64,000 nt of DNA, taken from the NCBI GenBank assembly GCA_963662175.1, contig OY759215.1, positions 49,989,213 through 50,053,212 of the forward strand. Direction: 5' to 3'. Below the pieces are notes generated by a model. The model saw nothing but the letters and a program-made list of their open reading frames with translations. It did no database searches and was not told the DNA's origin. This stretch comes from Aradus depressus. Taxonomy: Eukaryota; Arthropoda; Insecta; Hemiptera; Aradidae. Each line of letters begins with the position of its first letter. Within the stretch, counting starts at the first letter, position 1. Made by a program: the position numbers and the translations under genes. Below are positions 39,291 through 46,580 of the stretch, one piece after another.

Positions 39291-40887
39291 ACGTCGTCCT
39301 TCAGATGGGATATTAAGCGATGATCCAGGGCTTTTTCGAATGTTAGGTATTCGATAATGAGTCGTATGTTATGTTACTATACCTGGATAGGTAAAATTTC
39401 ACTTAGGTGGAAATTAACCTTGAGAACATCGTCCTTCGGATGGGACTTTTCCGATATATCTGTATCTGTCTGTGGTTGACCATCCTCGTCTCTGGTTGCT
39501 GCCTATCGACCGACTTTGCTGTCTTAATGTGTTTTTCACGTAGGTAATGTAACTAAACCTGGGTAGGAGAAATTTCACTTAGGATAAAAATAACTTTGAG
39601 CACGTCGTCCTTCGGATGGGACATTAAGCAATGATCCAGGGCTTTTTCGAATGTCAGGTACTCGATAATGAGTCGTATGTTATGTAACTATACCGGATAG
39701 GTAAACTTTCACATAGGTTAAAATTAACCTTGAGCACATCGTCCTTCGGATGGGACTTTCCCGATATACTTCAATCTTACTGTGGTTGACCATACTCGCT
39801 TGTGGTTGCTGCTTATCGACCGACTTTGCTGTCTTAATGTGTTTTTAAGAAAATATGTCAAAACGGTACCACAATGCGCATCTATATTCGTTCGAGCTCA
39901 GGATCTGCACTTGGAAATCTAGCCGAGGCACTTAGGTCAGATGTTTTAATCGGGAAGTTAAAATAACCTTGAGCACGTCGTTCTTCGGATGGGACTTTAA
40001 GCGATGATAATGAGTCGTATGTTATGTAACTAAACCTGGGCAGGTGAAATTTCACTTCGGTTGTAAATATCCTTGAGCACGTCGTCCTTCGGATGGGACT
40101 TTAAGCGATGATTCAGGGCCATTTCGAATTTCAGATACTCGATAATGAGTCGTATGTTATGTAACTAAACCTGGGCAGGTGAAATTTCACTTCGGTTGTA
40201 AATATCCTTGAGCACGTCGTCCTTCGGATGGGACTTTCCCGATATATCTGAATCTGTCTGCGGTTGACCATCCTCATTTCTGGTTGCTGCCTATCGACCG
40301 ACTTTGCTGTTTTAATGTGTTTTTCAGAAAATATGTCAAAACGGTAACCTTTACCACGTCGTCCTTCGGATGGGACTTTAAGCGATAACCCAGGGCCTTT
40401 TCGAATGTCAGGTACTCGTTAATGAGTCGTATCTAATGTAACTAAACCTGGGTAGGTGAATATTCACTCAGGTTAAAAATAACCTTGTGTCGTCCTTCGG
40501 ATGGGACTTTCCCGATATATTTGAATCTGTCTGCGGTTGACCATTCAAGATAGCACAATGCGCATCTATATTCTTTCGAGCTCGGGATCTGCACATGGAA
40601 ATCTAGCCGAGGCACTTAGGTCAGATGTTTTAATCGCGAAGTTAAAAGGGACCTTGAGCTCGTCGTCCTTCGGATGGGACATTAAGCGATGATCCAGTCC
40701 TTTCCGAATGTCAGGTACACGTTAATGAGTCGTATCTAATGTAACTAAACCTGGGTACGTGAAAATTCACTCAGGTTCAAAATAACTTCGAGTCGTCCTT
40801 CGGTTGGGACTTGATGCGATGATCTTCGGCCTTTTCAAATGTTAGGTACTCGATAATAGTCGTATGTTACGTAACTAAACCTGAATA

Positions 40888-40963
40888 GACGAGGGGTTAG
40901 CAAGACAGACTCAAAAATGGAAGGTGGTGTGTTCGAATCCCGTCAGGTATGCTTTTTTTTTTT
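40888..40963 (+). other. tRNA-derived relic with T11 run at satellite edge
   Basis: Immediately after the last S2 module is a tRNA-like stretch. It has an A-box-like TTAGCAAGACAGA at 40897-40909 and a B-box-like GTTCGAATCC at 40931-40940, with spacing typical of Pol III internal promoters. The first six bases (GACGAG) can pair with CCCGTC after the B box with one mismatch. The TΨC stem is weak and the anticodon arm is not convincing, so this is not a functional tRNA gene. A run of 11 T at 40953-40963 could serve as a Pol III stop. Best read as the head of a tRNA-derived SINE or a tRNA pseudogene. Confidence 0.5.
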
Positions 40964-41094
40964 CTTAAGTTGATTTAATATCAATAATAATTTGATTTCT
41001 AGAGGTTTGGAGCGCGAGTGGGCTAATTGAAAAAAATTTAGGGGTAGGGTTTATAGGGAGAGCGGAAACTTATCGAGATGGGGATGTACGATGG
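40964..41094. other. Short unassigned spacer
   Basis: AT-rich, then G-rich (AGGGGTAGGGTTTATAGGGAG near 41040). It has no open frame or repeat relation that I can see to S1 or S2. Confidence 0.5.
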
Positions 41095-41403
41095 TGGGTG
41101 AGGAGGAGGAGGTGGTGGTGGTGGAGCAGATGTTGTGGTGGAGGATCTGGGAGGAGCAGATGTTGTGGCGGTGGAGCAGATGTTGTGGCGTTGGAGCAGA
41201 ATTGAGGAGCAGATGTGGTGGTGGAGCAGAGGAGGAGGTGGTGGTGGAGGAGGATCTGTGAGGCGGTGGTGTTGTGGTGGAGGAGCAGAATTGAGGAGCA
41301 GATTTGAGGAGCAGAGTTTCGGTGGTTGTGGTGGTGGAGGGACGTGTCTATGGAGCAGATGTGGTGGTGGTGGTGGAGGAGGATCTGTGAGGCGGTGGTG
41401 GTG
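41095..41403 (+). repeat. GGT/GGA-rich minisatellite
   Basis: Strand-asymmetric purine/G-rich repeat of GGTGGTGG, GAGGAGGAGG and GGAGCAGATG(TT/TG)GTGG units. A longer unit containing GGAGGATCTGTGAGGCGG is present twice, near 41247 and 41378. Many GG runs 1-2 nt apart give G-quadruplex potential on the + strand. A 90-codon Gly/Trp/Arg-rich frame runs through it only because the triplet repeat lacks stops in that frame. Confidence 0.85.
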
Positions 41404-41442
41404 ACAGAACCGGCCTTTATATACTACTCATGGCCCTATTAA

Positions 41443-42236
41443 ATTTTGAAATCGGAATTACATGCAATGAGACTGCTTCCAAAAGAATTACCTCTAGATT
41501 ATTTATCTCGAATGGAAGAACAAATAAATTTAGTATATGTAAGATTAAAAATAGATGGATTTCAGGGTATAGCTTTTCGTAGCTTGATGCAAATGATTGA
41601 TTCGGAAATTATATATCATGTCTATCAGACCCTACTTATCCAACTTAGTTATCATATAATGGCTTAAGAACTATCTTACACACAAAATGTTCTCTAATAG
41701 TCAACCAGTATTTTAAAAATAATCAAACCCCCAGAGAAGTGTCAAAACCTTTTACTTACAAAACAACTAAAACATTTCTTCCACAAAACAGATATCCTTA
41801 TCAATTACCAACATAGAAGCCCCCCCAATAAGATTTATGAGCAGAGACTACAAGAATTTCCTCAAAACAATCTTTTTCAACAGCCTAGACCTTATTCTAA
41901 TTTTAACAATAACTCTTCCAATTTCAATCATCAAAATATGACTGCTTAACAATCGCTTCAGTATCAATCACCCAATGGCCCAAATCACCCATTTAATCGC
42001 GGACCTCCTCAAGGTAACCCTAGACAAGTAAATTCTAGTAAGACGGTGTCCATGAGAACCGCCAACAGACCTAACACACGGAACTTCATCTCCCCATACA
42101 AACTTACACATCAAAACGAAGAAACAAATAGAACATCACAATTAGAACAACAAGTAGCAACTCTTACAGAAAGACTTGAAACTTTTTTGGGACAAGGCAA
42201 CGACCCTCAGGATCGTGTAAGCCCACAGAACTAGAT
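41443..42236 (+). pseudogene. Broken gag of a Ty3/gypsy-like retrotransposon
   Basis: A gag-like open stretch starts at 41443 with residues reading LHAMRLLPKELPLDYLSRM, a helical capsid-like segment. It continues as Gln/Asn/Pro-rich sequence typical of insect Gag C-terminal regions. The last part (42046-42234, 62 residues) has a short coiled-coil-like stretch before the frame ends at a TAG. The frame is interrupted by stops at 41665, 41814, 41829 and 41947 and by frame changes, one at the C7 run near 41821. At 41814 and 41947 the stop sits where a Gln codon would fit. No zinc knuckle (CCHC) is visible. The 5' part and any LTR are missing, and the left neighbour is the GGW minisatellite. The gag assignment rests mainly on the adjoining protease; confidence in subfamily is low. 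Confidence 0.65.
42183..42189 (+). promoter_or_regulatory. Candidate -1 frameshift heptamer (T TTT TTG)
   Basis: In the gag frame the sequence parses as ACT TTT TTG, giving a T-TTT-TTG slippery heptamer. The protease frame is -1 relative to gag, and it is open from this point through the protease. Gag ends 45 nt downstream at a TAG, so the two frames overlap as in gypsy-class elements. Use of this site is inference. Confidence 0.45.
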
Positions 42237-42928
42237 ATAAATCTGGTAAGTAAAACATTACCCTATTATCTAGACAACATAGATAGAAAATGGTTAATAG
42301 ATACAGGTTCATCCTGTAACTACATTAACCCCCAATCAGTACCACTAAGTAGCAAAACATTTAAAGAGGAATTCATCTTCAACACCCCAACTGGAATAGA
42401 AAAAGAAAATGAATTTATTCAATTAGATTTATACAATATATTTCAAATACCGCTAACGGCAAAAATTTATATTTATAAATTTTCAAATAGATATGATATC
42501 TTGTTAGGTCATGAGACTATGCAAAAGCTAAGCATGTCCTTGAATTTTGAAACAAAAACATTGCATTACAATGATAAAAAATTACCATTGCAATTTTATG
42601 TGAAAACTCCTGAATTACATTTAAAAGGAGGAGTAAATATTGTTACTTTGCCGGTACAAGGAAACACGAGAGACCAAAGTCTCATGTTAGTTAATGAACA
42701 TATAGGACCTAAATATACCATAAAAGAAGGTATAAATAAGGTATTAAATGATAAAATAACATATATTGTAAATTCCCCAGAGGCCATGACCATTTGTCCT
42801 GAACCGGGGGGAGTACTGAGTGTTTCTGACAAATTATCTGACCTAGTAATGACCAATAGTCCCGAAAGGTCAATGTTTACACAAATACCTTATATTTAAC
42901 AAAAAAGTATTGAATTAGTTGAACAAAT
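42189..42928 (+). pseudogene. Retropepsin-like protease, start of pol (truncated)
   Basis: The frame overlapping the gag end carries WLIDTGSSCNYINP. The catalytic DTGS of a retroviral-type aspartic protease is at about 42300-42311, and DILLGHETM at about 42495-42518 matches the second conserved block (hydrophobic, then ILLG). Between them lie about 60 residues, normal for a single-domain retropepsin that works as a dimer. The frame continues about 130 residues beyond as a linker and meets a TAA at 42897. The same frame stays readable after that stop to about 42928, where S1-related sequence begins abruptly. Reverse transcriptase, RNase H, integrase and LTRs are absent, so this is a 5'-and-3'-truncated, inactive copy. 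Identity as a Ty3/gypsy-like protease is fairly secure; clade is not determined. Confidence 0.75.
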
Positions 42929-43147
42929 CCTGAAGATGCTCCTGCGAACAAAAAAAGACATAAAACAGTTGTAGTGCATACAGATATTATATGAGATAAT
43001 TCGAAATTAGAACAAAAATATACCTGTAAGTTCGGAGTTTTCAATTGAATAACTCAGCGCAGTATCAAAGCTGACATGAAGAAGATCTTGAGATGCTCCT
43101 CAGCCAGTATATCTGCGAATAAAAACAGAAATCGAAGTTTTACAGTT
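42929..43147 (-). repeat. Diverged S1 monomers, inverted
   Basis: Reverse complement reads as S1: ...TTTTTATTCGCAGATATACTGG, AAGATCTTCTTCATGTCAGC, CGCTGAGTTATTCAATTG, CTTACAGGTATA. It includes a spacer version with GCACTACAACTG that is seen only in this central region. Orientation is opposite to the arrays on either side. The left junction to the retrotransposon fragment falls at about 42929. Confidence 0.85.
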
Positions 43148-43476
43148 ATCAGGTATAAGTAGTATCCAAAATGAGAGTACGGGAACAGATAACCTCCCCG
43201 CTGATTATCCACTGCCTCCTATATATCAGTGGTACTTTGAGTCCCACTACCGATTATATATTTTTCTATCTCGATACAATAATCCAGAGGCCCCCCTCCC
43301 CATGTCTTGAGTCTAGATCCAGTTTCCCCCTGTGGTGAATACCCAAGTTCAAGGGCACCCGTCTCTCCCTCTCCTCATATTAATAATGAAATAAGACGCC
43401 AGTCTCCATTAAGACATGGAGAGATTTACCAATTTCTTACAGCAGTTGAAAGAGTTGAAAAAGCAAATTCAACATA
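43148..43476 (+). other. Unrecognised ~330-bp insert in old S1 DNA
   Basis: Unique sequence of higher GC than its surroundings, sitting between inverted S1 monomers. A + strand frame from 43149 to about 43311 reads as a Pro/Tyr-rich peptide (includes PLPPIYQWYF) and ends at a TGA. An overlapping frame from 43307 continues past it (includes HGEIYQFLTAVERVEK) and runs into S1 DNA. This looks like one degraded coding segment with a frame break near 43310. It could be part of the same retrotransposon or a host gene fragment, but I do not recognise it. Confidence 0.45.
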
Positions 43477-44404
43477 TAATTTGAAATTAGAATGAAACTA
43501 TACCTGTAAGTTCGGTTTTCATATGAATAACTCAGCGGCGTATCCAACATGACATGAGGAAAACCTGGAGATCCTCCTGCGAACAAAAACCGACATAAAA
43601 CGTGTGTAGTGCAACTAGATACAATAGGAGATAATTTGAAATTGAAAAGAAACTAAACCTGCAAGTTTGGGGTTTTCATATGAATAACTCGGCGGCGTAT
43701 AGAACCTGACTCGAAGAAAACATGGAGATCCGCCTGCGACCAAAAACACACAGAACGGTTGTAGTGCAATTGGATATAAAAGGAGATAATTTGAAATTAG
43801 AATGAAACTACACCGGTAAGTTCGGGGTTTTCATATGAATAACTCAGCGGCGTATCCAACCTGACATCAAGATAACCTGAAGATGCTCCTGCAAACAAAA
43901 AAAACACAGAACAGTTGTAGTGCAATTAGATATAGAAAAGCTATAATATGAAATTAGAACGAAAATAAACCTGTAAGTTCTGAGTTTTCAACTGAATAAC
44001 TCAGCGCAGTAACAAAGCTGACATGAAGAAGATCTTGAGAAACTCCTTCGCCAGTATATCTGCGAATAAAACCGAAATAGAAGTGCTATTAAATATAATA
44101 AGACATTATTTAAATTTAGAATTAAAAAAATCCTGTAAAATCGAAGTTTTACAGTTTTATTATCCAGCCAGTATATCTGCGAAAAAAACTGAATTAGAAG
44201 TGCTAAGAAATAAAATAAGATAGTATTTAAATGTAGAACAAAAACATACCTGTATGTTCGAAGTTTTCAAATGAATCACTCAGCGGAGTATCAAAGCTGA
44301 TATGAAGAAGATCTTGAGATACTCCTCAGCCAGTATATCTGCGAATAAAAACAGAAATAGAAGTGCTAATAAATATAATAAGACAATATTTAAATTTAGA
44401 ACCA
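43477..44404 (-). repeat. Diverged S1 monomers, inverted, with a local subfamily
   Basis: About six inverted units. From 43490 to 43960 there is a distinct ~155-bp subfamily. On the - strand its exon-like part starts right after TTCGCAG with GAGGATCTCC and lacks the ATAGACTGGCT start, and its spacer contains a GTTGTAGTGCAATTAGAT block (+ strand). From 44000 to 44404 the units return to ordinary S1, though some are partial (around 44040-44170). The unit at 44220-44350 has the ATATACTGG/GAGTATCTC/CATATCAGC variant set that reappears in the right-hand array near 50.3 kb. Confidence 0.8.
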
Positions 44405-44405
44405 A

Positions 44406-44531
44406 GTTAAGTCGCAGGAACGCACTATTGACTTTTTAAAATGAAACTTTATTTCAATTTAACACTTTTATTGTATAATACAGTTAAAACGTAATACAAA
44501 ATGAAAAGTAACTGTCTATTAACAAACTACT
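44406..44531 (-). repeat. Left arm of palindromic element, copy 1
   Basis: Reverse complement of the right end of the element at about 45473-45600: GTTAAGTCGCAGGAACGC here mirrors GCGTTCCTGTGACTTAAC there, and the match runs about 125 bp with scattered mismatches. It ends at AACAAACTACT, where a 779-bp insert begins. The flanking S1 DNA (TTAGAACCAA) is also mirrored on the far side (TTGGTTCTAA), so the inverted symmetry extends beyond the element. Confidence 0.8.
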
Positions 44532-45310
44532 GCGCTAATTATTTTAATTACCACATTTCCTGTAGAAATTTGATCTCTTTTCTTTATTTAAATTTTGATT
44601 TCTACAGTAGTTTTTCGAAAATGAATTCGAAAAATATTATCAATAATTTATGACGTGCAATTTGTAAGAAAGTACACGTATACAACAAAAAATTCCATTT
44701 AACAAACTTTACACTTGGATTTGCAAAGAGATACCAATCTTTTAATAATTTTAAATAATAATAATTTATAATCCAAGGCTTTACTGGGCCAACAGGGAAG
44801 ATGAATAAAATAGAATTTTATTAGGACAAATAATTGGGTTATTTTCTTTATCTACATATTTTAATTTTAAAAAAACTAAACAATAAACAAACAAAGCAAA
44901 AGAAAAAACAATAGAACAAAATCATAAAACTTAATACTTAAAAACTATTCTTTTTGTTTGGGCATATTGAAAAAAATAAATGATTAATTGTACCTTCTTG
45001 GCGTCTCTAACTCACAATCCAGACTTCGACTATTTTTCACATCTCAACTTCACCCTTAGTCAACTTTCATATAATTGTTCAACTTCACAAAATAAAAAAA
45101 AACATCTCAATTTCAAGTCCACTGTTCAAGAGCTAGCTCACGACTCATCTCCCTATTTATTTCAGAGCTGTTTTTTTTTTATTTAATTTTTTTTTTTTGA
45201 TGTCCCTTGTTTTTTTAAGACCTTGATATATATAATATATATATATTATAATATCATAAAAAAATTACTTTTTATATTCATAAAAAAAAATTTTCCGTAG
45301 TTTACATGAC
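44532..45310. mobile_element. 779-bp AT-rich insert flanked by ACTACT
   Basis: Sequence bounded by direct repeats ACTACT at 44526-44531 and 45311-45316. The second copy of the host element has a single uninterrupted ACTACT at 48387-48392, so this is a filled site against an empty site with a 6-bp target duplication. The interior is AT-rich with long T and A runs, an AT palindrome and no credible protein. A 68-codon frame at 44980-45186 is Ser/Phe-rich and probably chance. Ends (GCGCTAATTATT... and ...TTTACATGAC) show no clear terminal inverted repeats, so the transposon class is unknown. A non-autonomous DNA element is possible. Confidence 0.6.
45225..45255. repeat. AT-rich near-palindrome
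   Basis: A 31-bp run of TA/AT from GATATATATAATA to TTATAATATC that is nearly its own reverse complement, able to extrude as a cruciform. It lies inside the insert, near the axis of the larger inverted symmetry. Confidence 0.7.
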
Positions 45311-45418
45311 ACTACTTTGAAAAAACTCTGAATGATAATGGCTGCCGTATCAATACTTACAGCTGCCAACCTCCGCCATCTTATCTGCGTCATCAGTACA
45401 CGTCATCAGTTCCCTACC

Positions 45419-45426
45419 TATAAATA
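45419..45426 (+). promoter_or_regulatory. TATA box in element copy 1
   Basis: TATAAATA followed by a G/C-rich stretch (CGGGAGCCC) and CATCAGT, an arthropod initiator-like motif that sits about 20 nt downstream of the TATA, somewhat closer than usual. Identical TATA and context in copy 2. Transcription would run rightward into S1 monomers. Confidence 0.5.
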
Positions 45427-45552
45427 CGGGAGCCCATCAGTGCCAGCATCCATTATCATTCAGAGTTTCTTCGGAGTTGTTTGTTCATAGACAGTTGCTT
45501 TTCATTTAGTATTAAGTTTTAACTGTATTATACAATGAGAGTGTTAAATTGA

Positions 45553-45558
45553 AATAAA
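45553..45558 (+). terminator. AATAAA polyadenylation-type signal, copy 1
   Basis: AATAAA about 130 nt after the TATA box in the right arm of the element. Also present in copy 2 at 48630. It may be chance in AT-rich DNA, but the arrangement TATA then AATAAA is preserved in both copies. Confidence 0.35.
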
Positions 45559-45600
45559 GTTACTTTTTAAAAAGTCAATAGTGCGTTCCTGTGACTTAAC

Positions 45601-46330
45601 ATTGGTTCTAAATTTAAATATTGTCTAATTATGTTTAATGGCACTTCTATTTCTGTTTTTATTCGCAGATAGACTCTTCATGTAAAGTTTGATACTCCGT
45701 TGAGTTATTCAATTAAAAACTTCGAACATACAGGTATGTTCTTGTTCTAAATTTGAATACTATTTTATCTTCAATTTCGTATCTTATATACGATTTTTGA
45801 GACCTCTTAAGTTTTTATATTTATGTAGGTATTTCAATAATTACCATCTTATAGCCCTTTTTGGTCTCATTTATTCTTTTTTTTATTTTTTCTTCATTTC
45901 CATACGATAACAATATTTCGTCCTACCAGGACTTTTCAAGTACATCACTGAAAAAATATTACATTCATAATAACGTTCATAATCTGAACAAGTTTGCCAT
46001 ATCGTAAAATTCTTTTGTATCTTTTACTTACATTTTTATTTTTTTTCATTACATATATGTTAAGACTCCTTTTTTTTCTTTATAATACATTCTAATATAT
46101 CGTGTCATTTTTAATATTGTGCATCTGGGAAAAGCATTTCTTAATTAATCTCATTATATTTTTTCCTTTTTTAAAAATCTTTTAATTCTATGAAGTTATT
46201 TTAATTATATATATAACATACCTATTTTTATCGACTCATTTGGTGGTAATATGTTGCATTGTTTTTTTCCTTAGTTTTTATTTTTGATAACCCTAGAGGT
46301 TATTGTTTATCTATTCTTTTAATTACATAT
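45601..46330 (+). repeat. S1 remnant plus AT-rich DNA, segmental duplication copy 1
   Basis: Starts with an S1 spacer and a deleted monomer (TTCGCAGATAGACTCTTCATG, lacking the GGCTGAGGAGCAT block), in + orientation. It is followed by about 550 bp of T-rich non-satellite DNA with no gene. Together with the promoter-like element (from 45311) it is duplicated at 48385-49352. Copy 2 lacks about 60 bp found here around 46165-46230. A short dyad ATAACC-CTAGA-GGTTAT lies at 46287-46303. Confidence 0.85.
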
Positions 46331-46580
46331 TTCTAACTAATTCGATTTCTTTTTTTTATTTTATGTTCTATATATCAATGTTAAATTTATAGTTTTTTGA
46401 CTATGTGTCAAATTAATTATATTTGTTTTTTTTTTGTTTCTCGATTTTTAATTTATTATCATTTTCTATTTCTGTTATTCTTATATTTAAAGATTTTTTT
46501 GTCCACCCTCACACTTTTTTATATATATTTGTTAATGAATTTGTGTAGCTGAATAAAAGTAGTTTAAATTTTTAGCGTCT
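46331..46580. other. T-rich spacer
   Basis: Low-complexity T/A-rich DNA with no open frame or recognised repeat. It ends where S1 sequence resumes (TTTAAATATTGCCTTATTATATTTAATGGC). Confidence 0.7.

Larger units (their letters stand above)
10927..40887 (+). repeat. S2 satellite block, modular A/B repeat
   Basis: About 30 kb of a second tandem repeat with no resemblance to S1. Every module begins with a head containing TCGTCCTTCGGATGGGACTT and ends in a tail like AGGTTAAAATTAACC. Module A (~135 bp) continues AAGCGATGATCCAGGGC and contains CTCGATAATGAGTCG. Module B (~239 bp) continues CCCGATATA and contains CGACCGACTTTGCTGTC, TTTTTCAG and GAGCTCAGGATCT. A and B modules are mixed in variable order, with older, more diverged modules toward both ends. 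B modules leave 61-96-codon frames open on both strands at once, which I regard as a by-product of a homogenised repeat, not as genes. The family was not recognised by name. Confidence 0.93.
45311..45600 (+). repeat. Right part of palindromic promoter-like element, copy 1
   Basis: Contains a perfect 18-bp inverted repeat (AACTCTGAATGATAATGG at 45324-45341, complement at 45450-45467) around a 108-bp loop. The right arm ends GCGTTCCTGTGACTTAAC. The loop holds TATAAATA and repeated CATCAGT motifs, and the arm holds AATAAA. Together with the left arm and without the insert the element is about 410 bp, nearly palindromic apart from the loop. TATA box plus polyadenylation signal in ~290 bp also fits a solo LTR. 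The long foldback symmetry fits a foldback/MITE-type element better. Class is unresolved. Confidence 0.65.

Noticed and set aside
10927..40887. Telomeric TTAGG array
   Set aside because: TTAGG occurs only as isolated pieces of the AGGTTAA tail; there is no tandem TTAGG run.
40888..40963. Functional tRNA gene
   Set aside because: A- and B-box-like motifs are present, but the TΨC stem is weak and no anticodon stem-loop can be drawn.
41036..41062. Telomere-like AGGGTTTATAGGG
   Set aside because: A single imperfect occurrence in G-rich DNA, not a repeat.
41135..41404. 89-residue Gly/Trp/Arg-rich ORF
   Set aside because: It is the translation of a GGT/GGA triplet minisatellite that lacks stop codons in that frame; no start context or domain.
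42596..42856. 86-codon minus-strand ORF
   Set aside because: Antisense shadow of the protease/linker frame on the + strand.
44980..45186. 68-codon ORF in the AT-rich insert
   Set aside because: Low-complexity Ser/Phe/Leu composition, ends in a T run, no similarity recognised; expected by chance in such DNA.
45311..45600. Firm call of an LTR belonging to the gag-protease fragment
   Set aside because: No primer-binding site or polypurine tract adjoins it, the flank is S1 DNA, and the long foldback arms are unusual for an LTR. The link to 41443-42928 cannot be shown from this sequence.
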